Below, piece by piece: positions 54,826-64,000 of a stretch of DNA of 64,000 nucleotides. The translations under genes and the position numbers were made by a program. This DNA is from Hemerocallis citrina. Lineage: Eukaryota > Streptophyta > Magnoliopsida > Asparagales > Asphodelaceae. Numbering within the stretch: position 1 is the first letter of the stretch; the number at the start of each line of letters is the position of its first letter. The notes under the pieces are model-generated. The model saw only the letters and a program-made list of their open reading frames with translations, ran no database searches and had not been told where the DNA came from. The DNA lies in the NCBI GenBank assembly GCA_017893485.1, contig CM030368.1, forward strand, positions 179,781,654 through 179,845,653. The letters run 5' to 3'.

Positions 54826-55740
54826 GCCTTGAAGAAAGGGAGGCATTTTTCCCCGGACTTCGAGAGAAAGTGCCCAATGGCGGCTAAGCGGCCTGTTAAC
54901 CTCTGGACTTCCTTAACATTTTTGGGAGGGGCCATGTCTAATATGGCCTTGATTTTCTCCGGGTTTGCTTCAATTCCTTGTTGGCTAACCATGAAGCTGA
55001 GGAACTTCCCTGACGAGACACCGAACGCTCACTTGTTCGGATTGAGTCTCATGCTGTGCTTTCTCAGAATGTCAAATGCTTCTTGGAGGTCGATCACATG
55101 ATCAACACCTCGGATGCTTTTCACAAGCATGTCGTCAACATACACCTCCATGTTTTGGCCGATTTGAGCTTGGAAAATCTTGTTGACGAGGCGTTGGTAT
55201 GTTGCTCCTGCGTTCTTCAGGCCGAAAGGCATGACCCTATAGCAATAGAGACCCTGGTCGGTAACGAATGATGTCTTTGGGATATCCGGGGGGAACATCC
55301 GGATCTGGTTGTAGCCTGAGAAGGCATCCATGAAGCTGAGGAGTTCATGTCCCGAAGTGGCATCAATCAGAGTGTCAATACTCGGAAGAGGAAAGGGGTC
55401 CTTGGGGCAAGCCTTATTGAGATCGGTAAAATCAATACAAATTCTCCAAGTCCCATTGGACTTCTTCACCATTACTACATTCGACAACCAGTCGGGATAG
55501 TTCACCTCTTGTATGAACCGGGCCTTCAAGAGCTTGTCCACCTCCTCTTTAATAGCCAGCTGACGCTCGGGGGTGAACTTGCGCCTCTTCTGCTGAACCG
55601 GTTTGGACCCCGAAACAACGCTCAGGTGGTAGACTAAAAGCTCTTCGGAGATTCCGGGCATATCTGCAGCTGACCAAGCGAAAAGGTCTTGGTTCCTTCG
55701 GATGCACTGTACATGTCCGAGCATAGGGCGGATGGGAGGG
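54826..55740 (-). pseudogene. Tat 2 reverse transcriptase
   Basis: Minus strand: QDLFAWSAADMPGISEELLV, WRICIDFTDLNKACPKDPFP, SFMDAFSGYNQIRMFPPDIP, MPFGLKNAGATYQRLVNKIF and catalytic YVDDM (about 55126-55150). A TGA in place of a usual cysteine (about 55027) interrupts it, then GIEANPEKIKAILDMAPPKN and RLTGRLAAIGHFLSKSGEK up to FFKALR. There the first RNase H, second RNase H and most of integrase are deleted. Confidence 0.9.
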
Positions 55741-58288
55741 TCTTGCTAACAAAGAACTTGCGAGTAGGGTCCTGCTCAGAGAAGAGCACTTCCTCCAATT
55801 TGTCTACTGGCTCGGACGTCGATCGAGCAGCATCTTGGGGGATTTCTAGAGTTTCTAAGGAGAGGACTGGTCCGAGGGTAGAGGTCATGTAACACTTACG
55901 GGCCGTTTCCTGATTGCCCCTTACTTCCCCTACTCCGGCCCGAGTGGGAAACTTCATTTTGAGGTGGTATGCTGAAGGGACGGCTTCAAGGGCGGCAAGG
56001 CTGGGTCGACCCAGAATGATATTGTAGGCTGCGGGGACATCTACGACCATGAAGTCCATCGACTCCGTTCGGGTAGTAGGAGTTTTGCCAGCGGTTACGT
56101 CGAGGGTAATCACCCCTTCAATGGTCACTGGCACTCCCGTGAACCCATGGAGCGTGTAGCTGGCGAGCTTGAGTCTATCTCGGGAGAGCTTTAGGCCTTT
56201 AAAAGCGGTGAGGAAGAGGATGTTAACGGAGCTGCCATTATCCACTAGGATCCTCTCCACTTTGAAGTTCGCCATGTGGAGGCTGATGACAAGTGCATCA
56301 CAATAAGGGGTGCAAACTCCTTCAAGATCTTCGTTTGAGAATGTGACGGGCACTCCGAGGCCTTTAGGAGGAGGGGTGGTTCGGACCGAGTTGACTTTTC
56401 TTATAAATGCCTTCCGAGAGGAGTTGGAGGAGCCCCCCATTGGGCCCCCATGAATGAGGTGGAGGACACGCTCTTCCTCGAAGTCAGGCATTTTATCGCG
56501 CTCTGGACGCTTATTAGCCCCCCGAGGTGGGAGAGGAAGTTCGGCTCGGTCCTTTCTTACGAACCTGGTCAGTTGCCCCCTCTGGATGAGGGCTTCTATC
56601 TCGTTCTTCAAGGCGCGACAATCATTGGTGTCGTGCCCGTGGTCCCAGTGATAACGGCACCATTTCTCTTTATCTCTTTTCTTGGCAGGGGTGTTCATCC
56701 TTGGAGCAGGAGGTATGATTCCTTCCTTTTCGACTTCCATCAGTATGGTAGAGACATTAGTGGTGAGGGGAGTGAACTTCTCGAATCTGGAGGGAGGTCG
56801 GTGCTGGCCGGCATTATCCTTCTGGAGCTTCTTGGCTCCTTCCTCTTCTGTTCCCTTTCTCTTAAACCCGGAGGAAGACCCCTCCCAGTTGGGCCGGTGC
56901 TCGGCTTCTTCGGCCCGAATGTACTTTTCACTGCGGAGAAGGAGGTCAGAGAAGTTTTGTGGGGGCTTCTTGGTGAGGGAGGAGCGGAGGTTGGAATTGA
57001 GGACATTAGATTGAAATGCTGCCGCAGCGACCGATTGGTCGAGGGATGCTATGGACCTGGCTTCAGTTGTGAACCTCTTCACATAGTCTCTCAACTTCTC
57101 ACCCTTCTTCTGGTGGAGGTGCAGTAGCGAGATGCTGGTCTTCTCAGCTCTACGGCTACTTACGAAATGGGTGACGAAGAGGGTCTCGAACTGCTCGAAG
57201 GAGAATATTGAGGAGGGGGCAAGGCGAGAGTACCATTCTCGAGCTGGGCCCTTGAGAGTTGCGGGGAAGGTTTTGCAGAGGAGGGCATCGGAAGCTTGAT
57301 GGAGGAGCATTAGGGTCTTGAAGCTTTCGATGTGATCAACGGGGTCAGTCTCCCCGGAGTAGGTCTCGAATTGAGGAGGCTTGAAGCCGATTGGCACAGG
57401 TGCATCCATTATGGTTCGGGAGAAAGGAGGTCTGCTAGGACGAAGGGTTCTCCCTCTAAGTTCTTCTTCTCGATCTAACTGGCCCAGGTGCCTCTCCATC
57501 TCATGGAGACGGCGGTATACAGCGTCGTCCCTCCGATGGTAATCAGCCGAGCCTCTAGACTCGTCTTCATACGAGGGAGAGCGAGGGCTACGGCGATGGT
57601 AACTCCGGGAGCGACAAGGACTTGGAGTACGCCGGGAGTTGCTAGGAGCTGGAGGAGGAGATAGGGACCGTCAGCGAGGGCTTCGGACCGGAGGAGGAGA
57701 GGGGATCTTGGGTGCATTGATGTTGGGACGAAGATTGAGAGCTTGTAGGACGGCCGCTTGGAACTGCTGGAACTCGGCACGGGTGATGGGTGCCTCATCA
57801 TTCCTAGGCTATTGCCGACTTGCAGGGGAGTGTGGCCTTCTTCGGTAATGCTCTGGGGACTCTTTCTGCCCCCTTCGGATAGGGGACCTCCTGTATTCTC
57901 AGCGGCGAGGAGACCGCTCATCCGGACGGCGTTGGCAGGAGGTTCCCTCTCGGGCCCGCTTTTCATCCAGATGGCGGCGAAGATCATCATCCTTCTGCCG
58001 ATTGAGGGCGGTATTGTGGGGACCTGAAGCTCGGGGATGATGGGAGGCCATAGAGTCCGAAGAGGCATTGTGGATGGAGACGTGGTCCTGGTGAAGAGGT
58101 TGTTTCTGAGGGTTAGGACCCTTAGGAGGTGGCTGATTAGGAGGAGAAGGAAGGTCCTGTTGGAGCGGATCTTCCGCTGGAGGAGAAAGTTGCCCCTGCT
58201 GTTGGGTAGGCTGGATGGGAATTTCGTGCTGCTGATCGGGGTTGGGTCCTCTGTTAGACTCTCTTGATCTGACTTTCCTAGGAGGCAT
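55634..58288 (-). pseudogene. Tat 2 Gag and protease
   Basis: Minus strand from ATG 58288 (MPPRKVRSRESNRGPNPDQQ). A Pro/Gln-rich, basic N-terminus has in-frame stops between about 57500 and 57900. Then it is open for 621 codons: Gag core FKPPQFETYSGETDPVDHIE and LKGPAREWYSRLAPSSI, zinc segment CRYHWDHGHDTNDC (about 56630-56675), and protease ILVDNGSSVNILFLTAF (about 56205-56256) with LHGFTGVPVTIEGVITLDVT. Near 55740 a frameshift leads to the RT frame. This is the best-preserved Gag-protease in the window outside the SIRE element. Confidence 0.9.
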
Positions 58289-58339
58289 GGCTGGAGAAGA
58301 TCTGTTCAACGGGAAGAGGGGAGGTCTTTATTCGTTAGT

Positions 58340-58357
58340 TTCCCACAGACGGCGACA
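58340..58357 (-). other. Primer binding site of Tat element 2
   Basis: Minus strand TGTCGCCGTCTGTGGGAA, three bases from the 5' LTR, related to the site in Tat element 1. Confidence 0.7.
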
Positions 58358-58360
58358 ATC

Positions 58361-58860
58361 TGTTGCCGCTAAATTTGGTGTGGGGGCAAACAGATAGTAT
58401 TTGTGGATTCTTAAGGAAACTGAATAGCAAACCTGTGTACCTGTTTCGTCGGAACTTGATCGTTGCACCCGCCGTACACCTGCAAAAAGTCTGAGACACC
58501 GGGGTTGTTCCCAGTGACGCACCCTCCGACGCTCAAGTCAGTAATCAGAGAAAGATTATGAAAGAGCGCAAAAACTGGAGAAAGATTGATTACCTCTTAA
58601 TGGAGATGGATGGGGGGTATTTATAGGCGTCTTAGGAAACAGATTAGGAATGTAATCCTCGTGATCTGATAAGGATTATTCTCCTTGTAAACAGATTAGG
58701 AATGTAATCCCTAATTCCCAGTGGAGGGATAGGCATGAATCAGGGCCATTGATTAGGATCGAATCAGAAACCCTAATTCTATCCCTCTGATCGGGCTTTA
58801 TTGCTGGTTGAAACCCGCACCCGATTGACGATTCCGATTAACCTCCATTTTTAGCCATAT

Positions 58861-58862
<2 letters not shown>
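58361..58862 (-). repeat. 5' LTR of Tat element 2
   Basis: Minus strand TATAAATA at 58618-58625. Relative to the other LTR it has lost about 120 bp corresponding to roughly 47748-47868. Confidence 0.9.
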
Positions 58863-58897
<35 letters not shown>

Positions 58898-58914
58898 TGT
58901 TATATATATATAGA
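58863..58914. repeat. (TA)n microsatellite
   Basis: About 30 bp of TA directly after the 3' edge of the Tat 2 element, a short break, then more TA. Confidence 0.95.
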
Positions 58915-59170
58915 ATTGTTGACCGAGACTCTTATTTCCCAACTGAAATCAGAAATCGATCCCCTTCCCAAAAATCATTTTCGAACTTCTTCGGAACTAC
59001 TTCTTCCTCTTCCCATATCGTCATCGCCGGCTTGCGCAAATCGCCTCCACATTTGAATTGAGATCATCTTCGAACTCAACTCATCCTTTTATTCAAGTGG
59101 GTATCTCTCTCTCTAGCTAGGGTTTCGGATTAGAAACATACGTTTCTAATTTCTCCATCTTCGTTTGTTG

Positions 59171-61555
59171 AAGAGCCTCCTCTTAAATCTCCTCGAGTTG
59201 ATTCTACTAGACATGAAATTGAATGCGAAAGAGATTTAATTGGTTCTTTAGAGTGTGATCCGGAATTGCGTTGATAAATTTGGGATTATCCTTCTAATAA
59301 ACAAGATGAAGTTCGTCGAGCTTATATCGAATTGGGGGCATACCATGGAAATGGTCATTTTCCATATTTAAAGAAAGGAAATGATCCCAACGACCGACGG
59401 TTTCAACCTTCTTGGCTTGAAAAGTTTCCTTGGTTGGATTATTCTCCTCATATGGATGCGGCATTTTGCTTTCCATGCTATCTTTTTAGTAGTCCAAATG
59501 ACCAAGATGAATTTACTTCCAAAGGATTTGACAAATGGAAAAGACTCATGAGCAGACCACGATGTTCACTTTGAAAGCATGAAGGGAGTACTCCTACATC
59601 ACCACATAAAAATGCTCTCTAAAATTATTTTTCTCTAATGGACCAATGTCAACATATTAAAATAGCTCTTTCTCAACAAAGTGTTCAACAAATTACAAAT
59701 AATTGTCTACGATTATATGTCTCTACATATAGTATTCGTATGTTGACACTTCAAGGATGTGCTTTGCGTGATCATGATGAAAATGTTGATTCACTTAATC
59801 GTGATAATTTTCTTTGAGCCATAAAGGGGTTTGCACACTTTTCTAAGGATGTCAAAGAAGTTGTGTTGGAAAAAGCTCCACTTAATGCCTCATACACATT
59901 CCCCGATACTCAAAAAGAAATTCTTCATTGTCTTTCTCTTCAAGAAAAGAGAACAATTTGAGAAGAAATTGGGGATGCAAAGTATTTTGTTCTTGTTGAC
60001 AAGGCTCGAGATATTTCAAAGAAGAAGCAAATGACAATTGTCCTGAGATTTGTTGATAAGGATGGCTTCGTTCGAGAATGGTTTTTTGGACTTCTTCATG
60101 TTTCGAACACCACGGCATCAACCCTAAAGGATGGTATCTACAAACTTCTTGCCTCTCTCATAACCACGCCATAAAAAATATAAGAGGTCAAGGGTACGAT
60201 GGAGAAAGCAACATTCGAGGTGCATTAAATGGGCTACAAGCCTTGATTTCCAATGATTTTCCAAGTGCATATTACGTACATTACATGACCCATCGACTTC
60301 AATTGACATTAGTTGCATCATGTAGAGACGTGGGTCTAATTTGCCATTTCTTTAATGATTTGACATACATTATCAACATTCCGAGTAAGAAATGATCAGT
60401 TGAAAGCAGCTAAAGCGTTTGAACTTGAGTTCTTAATTGCACATGGAGAAATAGAAATGGGTACTGGGCTAAATCAAATTGGCTCTTTGTAGTGAGCTGG
60501 AGATACTCGTTGGGGTTCTCATTTAAAATCAATCACAAGCTTGTTCAATATGTTTAGCCCGACATGTGAAGTTCTTATTAGTCTCATTGATGATAGTGAC
60601 TCTACTCAACGTGCTGAAGCAAAGAAAGCTTATGAGCTTTTAACATCTTTCTAATTTATCTTTATATTACACATCATGAAAGAAGTTTTTGAAATCACTG
60701 CTCTTCTTTGTCAAGCTTTGCAAAGCAAGTCTCAAGATATTGTAAATGCAATGCATCTTGTATCTTCTACAAAGAAATTTCTTCAAAAACTTAGGGAGAC
60801 TGGTTGGGAAGCCTTAATTGACCAGATAAGATTATTTTGTGAGAAACATCAGATGGATGTACCGGATATGTTTACTCAATATGCAAGAAAATTTCCATCT
60901 CGATATCCACAACCTCATCTTACAGTTGAACATCATTATCGGATTGACATATTCATTGCCACAATTGATTCCTAATTGCAAGAATTAACTATCTGATTTA
61001 ATGAAAACACAGTCGATTTACTTGTGCTAAGTGGTAGTTTGGATCCTAGATATGCATATACATCCTCTAATTGCAAAAATTTGCAAGCTTGCAAGCCAAT
61101 TCTATCCTCAAGATTTCTCTAAGCAAGATCAAACACATTTAAAGTATCAACTAGAACATTATATAATTTATATTCATCATCGTAATGAATTCAAAAAAAT
61201 TTCATCTCTTTCCGTGTTATGTCAAGCATTAGCGAGATCTAGAAAGTCAATTATCTATCATCTTGTTGATCGATTGATTAGGCTTCTGCTTATATTACTG
61301 ATTTCTACAGCAACTACCGAGGGGGCATTTTCGGCAATGAGTTTTGTGAAAAATAGGCTTCGCAAAAACATGGAGGATGATTATCTTTCGAACTACTTGA
61401 TGATTTTTATTGAAAGAGAAATAGCGGAAGATTTGTCCATAGATACAATTATCAAAGAATTTGCTTCTATGAAGAACGCAAATCACAGTTCTTTTAGGCT
61501 ACACATGTTTTATTTATTGGAATATGACAATATACTTTTGTGGATTTTGTAAGAA
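59171..61555 (+). pseudogene. hAT transposase, zinc-finger-MYM-type-1-like
   Basis: Decayed plus-strand gene in several frames. The TTF-type zinc-finger region has RFQPSWLEKFPWLDYSPHM and DAAFCFPCYLF (59398-59495). The central DUF4371-like part has YSIRMLTLQGCALRDHDE (59735-59785) and LVDKARDISKKKQMTIVLRF with FVDKDGFVREWFFGLLHV (59990-60105). Next come HIMKEVFEITALLCQALQSK (60670) and LIDQIRLFCEKHQMDVPDM (60820). The C-terminal dimerisation domain is TATTEGAFSAMSFVKNRLRK then NMEDDYLSNYLMIFIEREIA (61300-61440). Numerous stops and shifts (for example near 59570, 59815 and 59960) make it non-functional. Confidence 0.88.
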
Positions 61556-61738
61556 ATCAAGACAGTTTGACTTTCTTCAGTTTATTTTATTTAAAGTACG
61601 ACATGTGAAGTATCGTTGAAAGACTAGATATTTATGATGAAAAATTATATTTACTTTATAATTTATTTTTTTCCTTCCTTAATTTGTTTATTACTTGGCC
61701 CCCGGTAAAATTATTCTGGCTTCACCACTGGGTCTGGG

Positions 61739-62004
61739 TTCAATTTTCATGACAAGCCATATCTCTCATCTTTAAATGCCATACAGATCTTTCCGATCTC
61801 TGAAAACATAACCACTAAACGAAAAATAATTACACAATTTGAAACATCAACATATTTCAACTCGATTGGGTTCACTTTGAAATTTTTGAATACATGTAGT
61901 AGGGCAAAGATTCAGTTTTCAACGATATTTCCATCATGGTCAAAATAAAAAAACTACAGTCCTGCAAGTTTAGTATAGTAATTAACAAGCAACATATATA
62001 ACAA
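61739..62004. other. Short flank between hAT and CACTA
   Basis: AT-rich, no gene seen. It ends with CAA at 62002-62004, the possible TSD of the CACTA that follows. Confidence 0.5.
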
Positions 62005-62806
62005 CACTACAAAATGGACAGGCTTTAGCGACGTTTTTATAAGGCTATAGCGACATTTTTTGGCGCCGTTGTAGCACATAACGATGCTTCTGAAATTGCT
62101 GTCGAAAGCGCCATTGCAGTGTGCGTCGTTATAGCTATATGGGCTATCACGGCATTTACCGATGCCGCCGCTACAGGGGGTCAACCTATAACGGCATTTC
62201 CACAACGCCGTTATAGGTGGATTTCCATTTTATTTTTTAAAAAAGGATGAGCTATAGCGGCGCTTCAAAAATGCCAGGATAGCCTGTACTAAAATATTGT
62301 CATACCGTACAGCGGTGCTTTTCCAGCGTCGCAATAGAGAGAATTATTCATATAATATGTATCTATGCCGGCATTTTCTTTTAAATGCCGGGATAGCTCT
62401 ACTTTTTTTGACATTTTATTATAAAATTTTGAATTGAAAAAATCTGTAATTAATCGCATATTACAAATACTTGTAATCATATTAAATTTAAATGCTTAAA
62501 TCTTAAAATCAATAATAACATCATTATTAACAACCAAAAGTCACATCACATATCACAAAAAACAATAACTCAATAGAAAACAAAATATCTAACACATATA
62601 AACTGACATACAACCAGTGTCAAATGTATAAGTTGTACAACACTTAGTTATTACAAAATATAGATATAATTCCTGCAAAAAAATTTTTAAAAAAAGTCCA
62701 AATCCAACAAACTAGGACGGGGGAGTCTCCTCGTGTGGCCCGGTGTTGCTTCCAATTCCATCATTATTTTGCCCTAGTGTATGTGCGTGACTGGAAACCG
62801 ATGGAC
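62005..62806. mobile_element. CACTA transposon end, interrupted
   Basis: CACTACAAAATGGAC at 62005 is followed by subterminal repeats of the GCTATAGCGACG / CTATAACGGCATTT type to about 62400. At about 62715-62806 the minus strand reads SVSSHAHTLGQNNDGIGSNT then GPHEETPPS and a stop, which could be the end of a transposon-encoded protein. The other end is not found before 62807, where a second CACTA begins. Confidence 0.7.
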
Positions 62807-63152
62807 ACTACAACATATAGGGCTTTCGACAACGAATTTATTATAGCATTTAAGTGTTAATGCAGTTGAAAGTGATCTATAACAGCATTTCTAAAGAAAA
62901 TGCTGTCTTTGATAAATTTTAAAATTTATTCTTAGCTACGACAGCGTTTTTAAAATGCTGTATTTTTTACGACGTTTGAAAAACGCTATAATATCCAAAT
63001 AGAAACTGAAGTGGTAGAGGTAAAGAAGAAACTTTAACTCAAAAACCAAAATCATCTAAAAGCCTCTCACTCCCCGATCTAAATCCAAAACCATCGGTCC
63101 CTTTCACAAACCCTAGTCCAAATCTCCAATCACTCACACCCGCTTCCCGTTG

Positions 63153-63352
63153 ATGGAAAGGAAGGCTGACATTCCACCGAGGAGGACCAATCTCAGCCGT
63201 CCGATCGGAATCGGAGGAGACCAATCCTCCAACTACAGCAACCTCTCTTCGTCGTCGACTTCCTCATCCTCCTCCTCAACCCTCTCCACTTCATTGCCCG
63301 ATTTTTTACGACACGTTAATGCTGTATTCAAGCACCACCGCCCCCCCCCTAA
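63153..63352 (+). CDS. Host-like first exon, Ser-rich, inside the CACTA
   Basis: ATG at 63153 (the first in a 5'-UTR-like leader that starts near 63050) opens MERKADIPPRRTNLSRPIGI, then a serine tract and SLPDFLRHVNAVFKHHRPPP. A canonical GTAAGT donor at 63353 ends the exon just before a stop would be met. It has the character of a plant gene's first exon: higher GC than its surroundings, TC-rich leader, donor, and AT-rich intron-like sequence beyond. I do not recognise the protein. It begins only about 250 bp inside a CACTA end, so it may be a captured exon. Confidence 0.5.
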
Positions 63353-64000
63353 GTAAGTAACCGAATAACTTTTCTAGGGTTTCATAAAAGAAGGGATCTA
63401 GGGCTTGGCAGATTGGGGTTTGTTAGGTTTTTTTCAAATTTTGATTGGTGGAGTATAAATTGATTTTGTAGTTGATGGAATGCAATTGGGGAAAGAATTG
63501 AAATTTTTTTACCAAAAAAGTGATCTTTTAATATTAAAAGTTTGAACTAAACTGATCATTCAAGGAATTCAGAAACATTTACATTGCCTCATTCATAACC
63601 CCAGTTTTTGTTGCAATTCATTTCATCCCCTCATAAGCCCTTGAGATAGATGGGTCCAGGATACTGATGAGATTTTATGGCAATATTGGAGAAGAATTCG
63701 ATGAATTAATCACTTTTTAATTTCAACTAAGTTGTCTAATTCATTTTATTTTTGAGAATTTTCGTCTTTCTTGAAGCTGCATGTACGAAATTTGCACACA
63801 AACTTTATACTCCACAATCTTATGCATGCAAGAGTAGTGCTTCTTCCTAAAAGTTATGGTAGTTAACTCATGTTTATTTTATAATAATCAAAATAAATAG
63901 TATGTTAGCAAATGCATATATTTATGTACTGCAAATTCATATTTTCTTCGGTACAAAAATTTATGAGATATTGAGATGGTAACAAAACCTAGCCATTGTG
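63353..64000 (+). other. Intron-like AT-rich sequence
   Basis: After the GTAAGT donor the sequence is AT-rich with T-runs and no open frame of note, as expected of an intron. No acceptor can be chosen within the window. Confidence 0.4.

Larger units (their letters stand above)
47281..58862 (-). mobile_element. Tat-lineage Ty3 retrotransposon 2, internally deleted
   Basis: LTRs 47281-47901 (621 bp) and 58361-58862 (502 bp) share TGTTGCCGCTAAATTTGG starts and TTTTTAGCCATATCA ends; the second lacks about 120 bp. Order on the minus strand is 5' LTR (right), primer site, gag-protease, RT, a deletion, the integrase C-terminus, a 113-bp repeat array, two plus-strand (antisense) genes, a 59-bp repeat array, 3' LTR (left). 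No TSD is visible, because one flank is (TG)n and the other (TA)n. Confidence 0.9.
47092..61730 (+). mobile_element. Tip100/ZMYM-type hAT transposon, split by Tat element 2
   Basis: Starts CAGTAGCGGAGCTTAG at 47092 and ends ...CTGGCTTCACCACTG at 61730, giving inverted CAGTRGYGRAGC ends. GGTCTGCG (47084-47091) and GGTCTGGG (61731-61738) form an 8-bp TSD with one change. Its own DNA is 47092-47280 and 58863-61730, about 3 kb, with the transposase on the plus strand. Confidence 0.88.
62807..64000 (+). mobile_element. Second CACTA end, running off the window
   Basis: CACTACAACATATAGGGC at 62807 is followed by repeats of AAAATGCTGT / AACAGCATTT / ACGACAGCGTTT to about 62995, a distinct subterminal family from the CACTA at 62005. 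It interrupts that element. Its other end lies beyond 64000, so the extent is inferred. Confidence 0.65.

Noticed and set aside
56450..57127. 225-codon plus-strand frame opposite Tat 2 gag
   Set aside because: It is the exact complement of a well-conserved gag-protease frame and has no domain of its own.
47092..61730. Target duplication for Tat element 2
   Set aside because: Flanks are (TG)n and (TA)n microsatellites, so any 5-bp match would be meaningless.

Overview
This window is intergenic heterochromatin-like DNA from a flowering plant, most likely a eudicot. The evidence is the transposon families present (SIRE-type Copia, Tekay chromovirus, Tat-lineage Ty3 elements with a second RNase H, RICESLEEPER-type and zinc-finger-MYM/Tip100-type hAT, CACTA) and captured exons of typical plant genes. 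I see no intact host gene. Nearly all of the 64 kb is transposable elements inserted into one another, and most joints can be placed to the base because terminal TG...CA, CACTA or hAT ends are flanked by matching target-site duplications (TSDs).

Layout. (1) 1-552: a Copia-type LTR cut by the window edge. (2) About 1.32-19.35 kb: a RICESLEEPER-type hAT transposon with its transposase on the minus strand. It is split by a 14.8-kb insertion (2804-17561, TSD TACCA), a Copia-derived non-autonomous LTR element that keeps only gag, a protease remnant and a pre-integrase remnant. Its left LTR holds a truncated Tekay chromovirus (3222-8827, TSD TATAT). Its right LTR holds a small hAT element (11421-17231, TSD ATRGCCGT), itself split by a CACTA transposon (11665-17173, TSD TGT). 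That CACTA carries exons of at least three unrelated host genes: a CLB1/SYT7-like C2-domain protein, cytosolic GAPDH and tRNA-dihydrouridine synthase 2. (3) 19400-41956 (TSD ATAAA): a Tat-lineage Ty3 element, whose gag is split by a young, nearly full-length SIRE-type Copia element (21070-30917, TSD AACCC). (4) 41977-42133: an orphan first exon of a 2-oxoglutarate/Fe(II) dioxygenase. (5) 43705-47073: a 3.4-kb solo LTR (TSD GTAAG). (6) 47092-61730 (TSD GGTCTGSG): a Tip100/ZMYM-type hAT split by a second Tat-lineage element (47281-58862). (7) From 62005: one CACTA end, then a second at 62807 that appears to carry a host-like first exon, running off the window.

The most interesting signals are these. 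The SIRE-type element carries the palindrome AGTCGACT dozens of times in its LTRs, untranslated regions and the loosely constrained linkers of its polyprotein; two other LTR families here carry arrays of the same GTCGAC core. The Pack-CACTA has all its captured exons in one orientation behind a captured first exon. Both Tat elements carry a spliced, coiled-coil-encoding gene antisense to gag-pol, with a conserved phase-0 intron and, in one copy, its own TATA box. Five distinct tandem-repeat arrays lie in the 3' regions of the Tat elements. Two unrelated elements hit the same roughly 10-bp TATA region in the two LTRs of one element. Coordinates of approximate boundaries are flagged in the entries.
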